NCBI GenBank assembly: GCA_045578665.1
Contig: JAZNKR010000166.1
Location: 1 to 45,858 of the forward strand
Length of the DNA stretch: 45,858 bases
Direction: 5' to 3'
From: HGM04593 sp045578665
GTDB taxonomy: Bacteria; Bacteroidota; Bacteroidia; Bacteroidales; Bacteroidaceae
The position numbers and the translations under genes are program-made. The notes below the pieces were generated by a model. The model made no database searches, had not been told where the DNA came from, and saw nothing but the letters and a program-made list of their open reading frames with translations. Every line of letters starts with the position of its first letter. The stretch's first letter is position 1. Of the stretch, positions 17,176 to 25,690 are shown one piece after another.

Positions 17176-18615
17176 TCAAGGCAAGTTCACAGGGACAATC
17201 CCCTTTTCGGCTGCTTTCTTGAGAATATGTTCGAGTGCAGCATCATGCTCATTGGGAATGAGACCGTCGAGAATGGCATCTTTCACAGAACTTTTCAGTT
17301 GACCGACAAGGGCACAAGGTGTCAAATCGAATATGCGCATAATCTCCTCACCATCGACAGGAGGCTGAAAATTGCGTATGCGGTCCTTCTCCTCGATATC
17401 CTTGAGTTTCTTTCGCACAATCTGGAAATTCTGCAGGAATTTCTGCTTACGCACCTCGTTTTTAGAGGTAATATCCGCCTCGCACAACAACATCAGGTCG
17501 TCGATGTCATCGCCCGCATCGAAAAGCAGGCGACGCACAGCCGAATCGGTAACAACATCATCGGCAATGGCAATTGGACGCATATGCAAACCCACAAGCT
17601 TTGCCACATAGCGCATCTTTTCGTTCTGCGGCATCTTGAACTCCTTGAAAATCTGCGGCACCATCTTTTCTCCCACTACATTGTGGTTGTGGAAAGTCCA
17701 GAACAGCACAGGGTCCCATCTCTTTGTGCGTGGCTTGCCAATATCGTGCAACAGCGCAGCCCAGCGCAACCACAGGTTATCGCTCTTTGCCGCAACATTG
17801 TCGAGCACCTCGAGCGTGTGATAGAACATCTCCTTGTGGCTTCTGTTGTTCTTGGTCTCCACGCCCTGCATGGCAACCAGTTGAGGGAATATCAGTTGCA
17901 GCAACCCGCAACGGTCGAGCTCGATGAATCCCTTTGAGGGAGTAGGCGAAAGAAGAATCTTGTTGAGTTCCTCGTTTATTCTCTCGCGCGAGATAATCTT
18001 TATGCGCTCCCGGTTTTCGCAAAGAGCATCAAATGTCTCGTCATCGATATAAAAATTGAGCTGGGTGGCAAAACGCACACAACGCATCATGCGCAAAGGG
18101 TCGTCCGAGAAGGTAATTCCGGGCTCCAACGGTGTGCGTATGATTCTGTCCTCAAGGTCGTAAACACCATCGAACGGGTCGACAAGTTCGCCGAAACGTG
18201 CACCGTTCATACAGATAGCCATAGCGTTTATGGTAAAGTCGCGACGGTTCTGGTCGTCCTCCAATGTGCCATCCTCGACAATAGGGTTGCGCGAATCGCG
18301 GCTGTACGACTCGCGTCGTGCACCTACAAACTCAACCTCCGTACCCTGATACTTCACCTGCGCAGTACCGAAATTGGCATACACGGCAAGATGCGCGCCC
18401 TTGCCCAGTTTCTTGCTGAAGGCACGCGCCATCTCAATACCCTTGCCAACGACAACCACATCGATGTCGGTCGAAGGACGCTGCAGAAATATATCGCGGA
18501 CATAACCGCCCACAATATAACACTCCATCCCCAACTCATCCGCTGTCTGTGAAATGAGACGGAATACAGGTTTATCGAGTATCTTTATAAGTTCTTCCCT
18601 TGTAGGTATATACAT
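17176..18615 (-). CDS. cca: CCA-adding tRNA nucleotidyltransferase with HD domain
   Basis: This 479-aa class II nucleotidyltransferase adds or repairs the 3' CCA of tRNA. The signature GGYVRD followed by TDIDVVVVG (nucleotidyltransferase Asp pair) lies near the N-terminus, followed by the RRDFTINAMAI motif. A C-terminal HD phosphohydrolase domain has ALLHDIGKP. ATG at 18615 (MYIPTREEL) is preferred over an upstream in-frame ATG at 18645. It is single-copy housekeeping and convergent with the nahK-like gene across element A. Whether it makes full CCA or only part cannot be told from sequence alone. Confidence 0.9.
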   Translation of the reverse strand: MYIPTREELIKILDKPVFRLISQTADELGMECYIVGGYVRDIFLQRPSTDIDVVVVGKGIEMARAFSKKLGKGAHLAVYANFGTAQVKYQGTEVEFVGARRESYSRDSRNPIVEDGTLEDDQNRRDFTINAMAICMNGARFGELVDPFDGVYDLEDRIIRTPLEPGITFSDDPLRMMRCVRFATQLNFYIDDETFDALCENRERIKIISRERINEELNKILLSPTPSKGFIELDRCGLLQLIFPQLVAMQGVETKNNRSHKEMFYHTLEVLDNVAAKSDNLWLRWAALLHDIGKPRTKRWDPVLFWTFHNHNVVGEKMVPQIFKEFKMPQNEKMRYVAKLVGLHMRPIAIADDVVTDSAVRRLLFDAGDDIDDLMLLCEADITSKNEVRKQKFLQNFQIVRKKLKDIEEKDRIRNFQPPVDGEEIMRIFDLTPCALVGQLKSSVKDAILDGLIPNEHDAALEHILKKAAEKGIVPVNLP

Positions 18616-18810
18616 AGTAAATTCTTGTTTATGGATAAAGCGCATCTGAAATTCAGCATGCGCACTGCAAATTTACGTTTTCTCGCGCTCATTGCCTAAA
18701 AAAATCGACTACAAACATCATTTTAATCCATTAAATCTGTTTTTTTGCCCGAAATTTCGCCTGCTACAGAATTTAGTTGTACATTTGCCGCAGATAGAAC
18801 AACAGACACC

Positions 18811-19641
18811 ATGAAAAGAATCATCCACCTTTCCTTATTTATTATAGCTACACTTTTTGCAGCATCATGCTCAGAATCGGTCGAAGAACAGGCAGCCCGC
18901 TCATTGCAGTCGGCACGCGAAGCCTTTGAGCAAGGAGATTACCAGAGCGCAAAGACACAACTCGACAGTCTTAAGGTACAATACCCCAAAGCATTCGAGG
19001 CACGACGCGAAGCACTGAAGCTGATGCGCGAAGTGGAACTTGCCGAGCAGCAACGCAACATCGAGTGCATAGACAGTCTGCTGCAAGCCAGACAGGCAGA
19101 ACTTGACGAAATGCTGAAAGCCGGATTCACATTCGAGAAGGACGAGAAATATCAAGAGGTAGGCAACTTCATGATTGCATCGCAAGCCCCGATGAAGAAT
19201 CTCAACAACACCTATCTACGCGGTCAGGTAGACGAGAACGGTATAATGACGGTAACGTCCATCTACAAAGGCAAGCCAATCTCACACAACAAAGTGAAGG
19301 TAAGTTCGGGAGAGAACTATGCCGAATCGGCAAATCCCATCAACAAATATAGTTCGAAACATCTTGGAGTAACCACCGAAAGGGTCGACTTCCGTTTCGG
19401 GAAAGACGAAGGCATCATAGGCTTCATTGTCCTCAATGCAGACAAGAACATAAAGGTAGAACTCATAGGAGAAAAGAGTTATTCATACAAAATGCGCAAA
19501 GAGGATGTAAAGGCTATAAAATCCCTGTACGAACTATCTGTTGTGCTACGTACAATAAAAGAACTCGAAGCCTCGCGCGAAGAGGCGACACGGCATATGG
19601 AATTCGTAAAGCGCAACCAACAGCGCAGCGCAGCACAGTAA
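18811..19641 (+). CDS. Hypothetical lipoprotein with helical, TPR-like N-terminal half
   Basis: This 276-aa lipoprotein has lipobox cysteine C20 (AASC). Residues 25-110 are helical, with SAREAFEQGDYQSAKTQLD resembling one tetratricopeptide repeat, followed by a charged coiled-coil-like stretch. The C-terminal part is mixed alpha/beta. The ATG at 18811 gives a normal lipoprotein signal; longer in-frame starts do not. Homologues are common in Bacteroidales without a known function. It is probably anchored in an envelope membrane and stands alone, with its own terminator. Confidence 0.75.
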   Translation: MKRIIHLSLFIIATLFAASCSESVEEQAARSLQSAREAFEQGDYQSAKTQLDSLKVQYPKAFEARREALKLMREVELAEQQRNIECIDSLLQARQAELDEMLKAGFTFEKDEKYQEVGNFMIASQAPMKNLNNTYLRGQVDENGIMTVTSIYKGKPISHNKVKVSSGENYAESANPINKYSSKHLGVTTERVDFRFGKDEGIIGFIVLNADKNIKVELIGEKSYSYKMRKEDVKAIKSLYELSVVLRTIKELEASREEATRHMEFVKRNQQRSAAQ

Positions 19642-19655
19642 GGGCTGTCGACTAT

Positions 19656-19701
19656 TTCAACAAAGGGATTCGCGGAAGTTTCCGCGAATCCCTTTGTTGA
19701 A
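19656..19701 (+). terminator. Intrinsic terminator after the lipoprotein gene
   Basis: Perfect 22-bp arms (19656-19677 and 19680-19701) with a 2-nt loop begin 14 bp after the stop codon. This is a very stable hairpin with A-rich sequence at its outer right side. Confidence 0.85.
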
Positions 19702-19793
19702 AAAACTGCATTTACGGCGCATAAAAACACGCTAAGAATAAAAAACAGACACCATCACAAAAGCCACAAGAGTCATAAAAACGAATTTTTTAT

Positions 19794-20175
19794 ATTACTA
19801 TCCGGTAAACATGCTTAATACTTAAGGTTCTATTCTTTAAGTTGCTACAAGCCCCATTGTTTCATTGAGAGGTTCATTGCTTCATTGAGAGGTTCATTGC
19901 TTCATTGATGCGCATTAAGCTTTTAGGCAGACTGCGCCAATGACTTTTGGAATAAGGCGAGGACTGTTTGAGTCCGCATTTATGCGGACGAGTTCCGCAG
20001 CCCCAAAAGTCATCAGCTGAGGCTGCCGTTAAGAAAGCGCCCATGCGCAGAGCTTTTTGGTTCTTTTTGTCGGCACAAAAAGAACGTAAACTTTGTTTAA
20101 ATCAAGATAACTACAAACAGCCATTAAATAAATACTGTTTAGCCAAAAACAATTAGTAATTTTAATCGGACACTA
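19794..20175. mobile_element. Non-coding element with IS-like ends, copy B
   Basis: This 382-bp element occupies most of the 620-bp gap between the lipoprotein and rho genes. Its left end ATTACTATCCGGTAAA matches the right end of element A (one mismatch), and its right end AATCGGACACTAATAA matches the left end of A (one mismatch), so B is inverted relative to A. The interior is different. It holds 20-bp tandem repeats (19861-19908), an 11-bp inverted repeat (19940-19950 with 20003-20013) enclosing a smaller hairpin (19972-19989), and a perfect 11-bp hairpin (20060-20085). No transposase is present. A 62-codon frame inside is judged chance. Confidence 0.6.
19861..19908. repeat. Short tandem repeat, 20-bp unit
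   Basis: Two exact copies of TTCATTGAGAGGTTCATTGC (19861-19880 and 19881-19900) are followed by a partial third of 8 bp. The array lies inside element B and could vary in copy number by slippage. Confidence 0.85.
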
Positions 20176-20181
20176 ATAAAT

Positions 20182-20226
20182 AAAAAAAGGTTGCGCCTCA
20201 TTTATATAGGACGCAACCTTTTTTTT
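20182..20226 (-). terminator. Intrinsic terminator after rho
   Basis: GGTTGCG and CGCAACC arms, extended by A and T runs, form a 14-bp stem (20182-20195 with 20212-20226). It begins 36 bp after the rho stop codon; T-runs on both strands make it bidirectional. Confidence 0.85.
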
Positions 20227-20262
20227 GCTATCTGTTCTGTGAAATACAAAAAACTTCTTTTG

Positions 20263-22359
20263 TCAAGAATTCATGCTTATGAGAAACTCTTCGTTGTCTT
20301 TTGTCCTTTCAAGATGCTCTTTTACAAACTCCATTGCTTCGAGTGATGTCATATCCGCAAGGTGCTTGCGCAATATCCACATGCGGTCGAGTGTCTGCTT
20401 GTCGTGCAAGAGGTCGTCGCGACGGGTGCTCGATGCCACGATGTTGACTGCGGGGAAGATGCGTTTGTTGCTCAGTGTGCGGTCGAGCTGCAGCTCCATG
20501 TTTCCGGTTCCTTTGAACTCCTCGAAGATAACCTCGTCCATCTTTGAGCCGGTGTCTATGAGCGCTGTGGCGATTATGGTGAGTGAACCTCCGTTCTCTA
20601 TGTTGCGGGCTGCACCGAAGAAGCGTTTGGGCTTGTGCAGGGCATTGGCATCGACACCACCTGAGAGCACTTTGCCCGATGCCGGAGATACTGTATTGTA
20701 GGCGCGTGCCAGACGGGTGATTGAGTCGAGGAAGATTACTACGTCGTGTCCGCATTCAACCATTCTCTTGGCGCGTTCAAGCACAATTCCTGCAATCTTT
20801 ACATGGCGCTCGGCGGGCTCGTCGAAGGTAGATGCAATAACTTCGGCATTTACGCTGCGTGCCATGTCGGTTACCTCCTCGGGGCGCTCGTCGATGAGCA
20901 GCATTATCATGTATACCTCGGGGTGGTTGGCGGCAATTGCGTTGGCTATGTCTTTGAGCAATATTGTCTTACCGGTCTTGGGCTGTGCCACGATGAGACC
21001 GCGCTGTCCTTTTCCTATGGGTGAGAAGAGGTCGACCACTCGTGCCGACATATTGTCGTAGCTTCCTGCGCAGAGTGTGAATTTCTCTTCGGGGAAGAGC
21101 GGAGTGAGGTTGTCGAACGATACGCGGTCGCGCACCTGTTCGGGAAGCAGACCGTTTATTCTGTTCACCTTTACAAGAGGGAAATATTTTTCGCCGTAGT
21201 TGGCAGGACGTATCGTGCCTTCTACAACATCGCCGGTCTTAAGTCCATAGTGGCGTATCTGATATTGCGACACATATACATCGTCGGGCGATGCAAGGTA
21301 GTTGTAGTCGGATGAACGCAGAAAACCGTATCCGTCGGGCATTGTCTCAAGCACACCTTCGATCTTGAGGATGTCGGCAAAGTCGTATGTCATCTGACGG
21401 GGATCCTGCTTGCGTTCTGAGGCTGAGGTTGTTTCGCCCTGTGCCTGCTCCTTCTTGTCGCCCTTCTGACGGTTCTGGCGCTCGCGCGGCTGTTTCTGTT
21501 CTTTATCTCTTTTTGCGAATTTGGCTACCAATTCGGCAGGGAGTTCTGCCTTTTCGGAGGGGAGCTCTTCTATGGGAATAAATCTATCATCCTCGACTGA
21601 CTGCTGCAACGATGATATGATGCTCTCGAGTGTGGATTCGGCAGTAGATACATTTGTGTGTGGCTCGTCCACGTCCGACTTCTGCTCTGCTTCTATGGCA
21701 GCGGCAGGTGTCTCTTCTACCTTTACCTTTGGCTTGCGGCCGCGCTTCTTGGGAGCGGGCTTTTCTGCCTCCACGGGAGCGGGTGCCACCTCTGCTGTCT
21801 CTACCTTTGCTTCGCTCTCTGCGGTTGCTTCGGCAGCGGCTTTTGCTTCATTTTCAGCGGGAACAGGTTCGGTTTTTGCCTTCGGCTTGCGTCCACGTTT
21901 TTTGGGTGCAGGTTTTTCCGGCTCCTCAGTGACGGTAGCCACTGTCTCCGCAGGGATGGAAACGGGTGCCAAAGATACTGTGTCGAATGTTATTTCGGGA
22001 ATCTCTGCTGTCTGTCCTGAGATTTTAGTTTCAGACTCTTTCGCTGATTCCGCTTCGGGTTTGCTGCTCTTAGGAGGAGTCTTGTCGAGTTTCACCGCCT
22101 TGTCGCCTGTGGCTGTGTAGACCTTGCTGCCTGCCTCGCTGCTTATGCGTGTGCGGCGATGGGCACGACGGTTCATGCGGTTCTCTTCTTTTACTACTGC
22201 GGGAGTTCCCGATTGACTGTTCTTGAAAGCCTGTTCGTCAAGGATGCGGTATATGATGTCGTCTTTCTCCAAAGCCTTGATGTTGGGGATACCCAATTCT
22301 TTGGCTATTGATTGAAGTTCGGGCAGCTCCTTGCTTCTCAGTTGTTCTATATAATACAT
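20263..22359 (-). CDS. rho: Transcription termination factor Rho with long disordered insert
   Basis: This 698-aa hexameric RNA helicase ends transcription. An N-terminal Rho_N helical domain (1-45) is followed by an extended low-complexity region (about 50-325). The RNA-binding cold-shock-like domain (about 330-400, including DGYGFLRS) and RecA-like ATPase come next, with Walker A QPKTGKT at 459-465 and the usual LLIDERPEEVTDM segment. E. coli Rho is about 419 aa, so the insert adds roughly 270 residues. It contains two KKRGRKP AT-hook-like motifs (153-159 and 204-210) within acidic/alanine-rich sequence. In B. thetaiotaomicron the comparable disordered insert supports phase separation and gut fitness. 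A TATTTTTG box lies 126 bp upstream. Confidence 0.97.
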   Translation of the reverse strand: MYYIEQLRSKELPELQSIAKELGIPNIKALEKDDIIYRILDEQAFKNSQSGTPAVVKEENRMNRRAHRRTRISSEAGSKVYTATGDKAVKLDKTPPKSSKPEAESAKESETKISGQTAEIPEITFDTVSLAPVSIPAETVATVTEEPEKPAPKKRGRKPKAKTEPVPAENEAKAAAEATAESEAKVETAEVAPAPVEAEKPAPKKRGRKPKVKVEETPAAAIEAEQKSDVDEPHTNVSTAESTLESIISSLQQSVEDDRFIPIEELPSEKAELPAELVAKFAKRDKEQKQPRERQNRQKGDKKEQAQGETTSASERKQDPRQMTYDFADILKIEGVLETMPDGYGFLRSSDYNYLASPDDVYVSQYQIRHYGLKTGDVVEGTIRPANYGEKYFPLVKVNRINGLLPEQVRDRVSFDNLTPLFPEEKFTLCAGSYDNMSARVVDLFSPIGKGQRGLIVAQPKTGKTILLKDIANAIAANHPEVYMIMLLIDERPEEVTDMARSVNAEVIASTFDEPAERHVKIAGIVLERAKRMVECGHDVVIFLDSITRLARAYNTVSPASGKVLSGGVDANALHKPKRFFGAARNIENGGSLTIIATALIDTGSKMDEVIFEEFKGTGNMELQLDRTLSNKRIFPAVNIVASSTRRDDLLHDKQTLDRMWILRKHLADMTSLEAMEFVKEHLERTKDNEEFLISMNS

Positions 22360-22484
22360 ATAATTATTGATTCGTCGAACAAAAAACCTATCGGGGTTTT
22401 CTGTTTACGATGATATTAGGAATTATTTTTTGGGATTCTTGATGATTGACACGCTGTTGAATGGCAGCGTAACGATTTCGCCTG

Positions 22485-22492
22485 CAAAAATA
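22485..22492 (-). promoter_or_regulatory. Candidate -7 box for rho
   Basis: TATTTTTG on the minus strand matches TAnnTTTG. No clear -33 partner is visible. The leader would be about 120 nt and contains a small hairpin (22451-22470) just downstream of the box. Confidence 0.35.
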
Positions 22493-22556
22493 GGCAATTT
22501 GTTTCAATTATATTCTATTTCTTACCATTTTTTTGCATATTGGTTGTATTTTACGT

Positions 22557-22597
22557 AAAAAAAACGGTGCTTTTGCCTTTATCAACAATAGCACCGT
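22557..22597 (-). terminator. Intrinsic terminator after the thioredoxin-like gene
   Basis: An 8-bp stem (22564-22571 with 22590-22597) is followed on the minus strand by eight T. It ends the M60-nhaA-engB-thioredoxin transcript 26 bp beyond the last stop. Confidence 0.85.
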
Positions 22598-22622
22598 CTG
22601 TTTTGTTTGTGGAAAATGGAGA

Positions 22623-23735
22623 TTATTTCATCAACTCCTCTATTTTCTTTGCAAGCTCTTCGCCTTCGAGACCGCGGGATATGATTTTTCCATCCTTGGA
22701 AATTATCAGCATCGTGGGGATGAACTCTATGCCGTATGCCTGTCCCACTTCGCGGCTGCCACCATCGGGGTTGCAAAGCTGGGTCCATGTCATTCCTAAG
22801 TCGCTGATGGCTTTTTTCCATGCCTCGCTGTCGGTATCGAGCGAAAGGCTTACCACTGACAGACCTTTCTTGCCATATTTCTCGTGGAGTTCCTTTATCA
22901 TGGGCATTGCCTTGCGGCAGGGGTTGCACCAGCTTGCCCAGAAGTCGAGCAGGGTGTATTTGCTGTTCTCTACTATATTGGAGAAGAGAATGTTCTCGCC
23001 GGCAGGGTTCTTGAGTTCAAAGTTCACATAGTTGCTGCCCTCTTGCGTGTTCAGAGCACCGTTCTTGGTTATAAGGTTCTCCTTGAACTGTTTGCAGAAG
23101 CGTTTGAAACGTTCGTCGCGGTAGATTTCGGGTACCGAGTCTATGATGTTGTATATCTCCTCGGGGTCGCACATCTGTCCGGTTGTGGAGATGAGGAACG
23201 AGCCTATGGGATTCTTGATGTTTTTCTTTATGTGCCCGGTGATGGTTGCAGATAGCTCGTTTGTGAGAGCATCGGTTAGTGCCTGCAAGGAGTCGCGCTT
23301 CTCGGGTGTCTGGTTTTCGGGGGTGCCTGCCTGCATGAAGAGCTTTTCGGCACGGGTGGTGATGGCATCGAAGTCGCTCTTGTAATTCTGCATGGCAATG
23401 TTGAGGGGTGTACCTGTTACAATGGCTTTATTGTCTATTTTCACCCTTATGTTGCCGTTTTCGAGAACAATGGGAATGATGTCCTCACCGCCGCCGGGGA
23501 GCGGATAGAAGAGGAAACGTACTTCGGGTACGGGCTGTGCTCCTGTGAGCTGGAACGCTTCGCCTGCAATCTCTGCCGAGTCGATGTATGTGATATTGTT
23601 GGTGGTGAGTGTGGCGAGATATATTTTGCCTTTGTCGGGGGCTCCCTTGTATTCGCCGCTTATTTTGTAACTGTCGGTGGGGGCACATGCAAATAGTGCC
23701 GCTGTTGCTATAAGAGTAAGTGCTGTCTTTTTCAT
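22623..23735 (-). CDS. TlpA/AhpC-like thioredoxin-fold lipoprotein with DUF4369-type N-terminus
   Basis: This 370-aa lipoprotein has C17 as lipobox cysteine (FACAP). Residues 22-110 are a beta-rich DUF4369-like domain, followed by a helical region and a C-terminal thioredoxin fold with redox motif WCNPC (C270 and C273). Such proteins act in the periplasm or at the surface in disulfide handling or redox defence. The start codon overlaps the engB stop by one base (TAATG), so the two are translationally linked. Confidence 0.85.
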   Translation of the reverse strand: MKKTALTLIATAALFACAPTDSYKISGEYKGAPDKGKIYLATLTTNNITYIDSAEIAGEAFQLTGAQPVPEVRFLFYPLPGGGEDIIPIVLENGNIRVKIDNKAIVTGTPLNIAMQNYKSDFDAITTRAEKLFMQAGTPENQTPEKRDSLQALTDALTNELSATITGHIKKNIKNPIGSFLISTTGQMCDPEEIYNIIDSVPEIYRDERFKRFCKQFKENLITKNGALNTQEGSNYVNFELKNPAGENILFSNIVENSKYTLLDFWASWCNPCRKAMPMIKELHEKYGKKGLSVVSLSLDTDSEAWKKAISDLGMTWTQLCNPDGGSREVGQAYGIEFIPTMLIISKDGKIISRGLEGEELAKKIEELMK

Positions 23736-24334
23736 TATTTTATTGTTTTGTTTACGCTGTCGATGTAGTTGAGCAGTTCGCTACGGCCTATCTGGTGCTC
23801 CGATGAGGTTATGTATATCGGCGGCAGTTCCTCCCACTGTTCGAGCAGGGTGGCTTTGTAGGCCTCAATGTTGGACTTGAGCTTTCCGTGGGTAAGCTTG
23901 TCGGCTTTGGTGAATACTATGGCAAACGGTATCCCGTTTTCGCCCAGCCATTCTATGAATTCGAGGTCGATTTTCTGTGCGGGATGGCGCGAGTCGATGA
24001 GCAGAAAGAGCAGGGTCATCTGTTCCCTGTCGAGGATGTAGCTCGATATTATCTTCTGCAGCTGCTCCTGCTGTGCTTTGCCGCGTTTGGCATATCCGTA
24101 TCCGGGAAGGTCGACAAGATACCATGATTCGTTTACGAGAAAATGGTTTATGAGCAGTGTCTTTCCGGGGGTTGACGAGGTCATAGCCAGCTTGTTCTGG
24201 CGGGTGAGCATATTTATGAGACTCGATTTGCCTACATTGGAACGGCCGATGAAGGCATACTCGGGCAACCCGTCCTGGGGGCACTTGCGTATGTCGGTGT
24301 TGCTTATGATGAATCGTGCTGATTTTACTTCCAT
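23735..24334 (-). CDS. engB: Ribosome biogenesis GTPase YihA/EngB
   Basis: This 199-aa GTPase is needed for large-ribosomal-subunit assembly. The P-loop GRSNVGKSS is at 30-38, followed by a switch I region with STPGKT, the DLPGYGYA G3 motif and TKADK as the base-specificity motif. Length matches the family. It begins 3 bp after the nhaA stop and overlaps the next start by one base, so it is in a tight operon. Confidence 0.95.
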   Translation of the reverse strand: MEVKSARFIISNTDIRKCPQDGLPEYAFIGRSNVGKSSLINMLTRQNKLAMTSSTPGKTLLINHFLVNESWYLVDLPGYGYAKRGKAQQEQLQKIISSYILDREQMTLLFLLIDSRHPAQKIDLEFIEWLGENGIPFAIVFTKADKLTHGKLKSNIEAYKATLLEQWEELPPIYITSSEHQIGRSELLNYIDSVNKTIK

Positions 24335-24337
24335 TTC

Positions 24338-25678
24338 TTATTTCTGTTGTTTTTGTGGCAAGAAGAGATGCAACAGTATGCATCCGATGATTGCTGAGAT
24401 GAACGAGCCGCATAGGATACCCAACTTAGCCTGATTGAGCAGTTCCATTCCCTTGGCGGGGAGAGAAGAGTAGGAGAGGTCGGCAATGAATATGGAGACT
24501 GTGAGTCCGATTCCGCAAAGTGCGCAAACTCCTGAAAACGACTTCCAGTCGGCACCAGTGGGAAGGGTAACAATTCCACATTTCACGGCTAACCACGAAA
24601 GGAGCATCACACCTACGAATTTTCCTACCACTAGACCCGACATCACCGAGAGTCCGACACCCGAGAAGAGACTGTCCAACTCCATTGTGGAGAAGTCGAT
24701 GCCTATGTTGGCAAAGGCAAATACGGGGATTACCACATAGCCGATGATTCCGTGCAAACCATCTTCCAGTCCTTGGAGGGGGCTGATGAGTTTGTCGGCT
24801 GCCGATTCAACGCTCTTGAGCTTGTTTATCTCGTCGTGTCCGAGAATGATGGTACTCTTCTTGCCTATATTTATTATAGGGAATTTTTCGATGTTCTCTT
24901 TTATGCGGTTAAGGTAGTAGCCTGTTCCGTTCTGCAGCGTGGAGGGGACACAGAATGCGGTTATCACTCCGGCAATTGTAGCGTGTATGCCCGAATTGAG
25001 CATTGTGTACCAGAGCACTGTTCCTATCAGCAGATAGAATGTCTTGCTGTGTACCTTGAAGAAGTTGCCGCCTATCATCACAGCCGTGCATAGCAGCGAG
25101 AGGAACAGATATGTGGTATGGAGTTCCGAGGTGTAGAAGAGTGCTATCACTATTATTCCTCCCAGATCGTCAGCCACGGCAAGCGCTGCAAGGAACACTT
25201 TCAGTCCGGTAGGTACCCTGGTGCTGAATATAGCCAGTACACCGAGCGAAAAGGCAATGTCGGTAGCCATGGGGATTGCAAGACCGCGCTGCATATCGGC
25301 ATCGCCGGGGCAGAGCAACCAGAATATGAGTACGGGGAAGAGCATTCCACCGCATGCCCCAATTATGGGAAGCATAGCCTTTTTGGGGCTTGAGAGGTCA
25401 CCAACAAGGAGCTCGCGTTTTATTTCGAGACCGACGGAAAGGAAGAACAACGCCATGAGAAAGTCGTTTATCACCTGCATGAGTGTCATGGAGTGTCCGT
25501 TGTGACTGAAGAAGTTGTACTCTCCTATGGAGATGCTTACCGTATTCTGCCAAAAACTGAAGTAACCCTCTTTTAGCGGACTGTTGGCGAATATTAGCGC
25601 TGCTATTGCTGCTAATACAAGCAGCATGCTGGCTGTTACATACTTCTTCAACATACTTAGAAAACTATAGTTTGCCAT
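24338..25678 (-). CDS. nhaA: Na+/H+ antiporter NhaA
   Basis: This 446-aa inner-membrane antiporter exports Na+ or Li+ in exchange for protons. About twelve hydrophobic segments are visible. The ion-binding Asp pair is D170/D171 (VADDLGG, matching E. coli D163/D164), and D140 in ATDIAF matches E. coli D133. The GLEIKREL segment is also conserved. It lies 12 bp after an M60 peptidase gene and 3 bp before engB, a mixed operon of surface and housekeeping genes. Confidence 0.95.
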   Translation of the reverse strand: MANYSFLSMLKKYVTASMLLVLAAIAALIFANSPLKEGYFSFWQNTVSISIGEYNFFSHNGHSMTLMQVINDFLMALFFLSVGLEIKRELLVGDLSSPKKAMLPIIGACGGMLFPVLIFWLLCPGDADMQRGLAIPMATDIAFSLGVLAIFSTRVPTGLKVFLAALAVADDLGGIIVIALFYTSELHTTYLFLSLLCTAVMIGGNFFKVHSKTFYLLIGTVLWYTMLNSGIHATIAGVITAFCVPSTLQNGTGYYLNRIKENIEKFPIINIGKKSTIILGHDEINKLKSVESAADKLISPLQGLEDGLHGIIGYVVIPVFAFANIGIDFSTMELDSLFSGVGLSVMSGLVVGKFVGVMLLSWLAVKCGIVTLPTGADWKSFSGVCALCGIGLTVSIFIADLSYSSLPAKGMELLNQAKLGILCGSFISAIIGCILLHLFLPQKQQK

Positions 25679-25690
25679 ATTCTTAGTGTT

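Noticed and set aside
19861..19908. Possible CRISPR or integron att repeats
   Set aside because: Only 2.4 back-to-back 20-bp units with no spacers or cassette structure.
19968..20156. Small 62-codon frame inside element B
   Set aside because: It runs through hairpins and the inverted repeat and has no start-site context; more likely chance coding in a repeated non-coding sequence.
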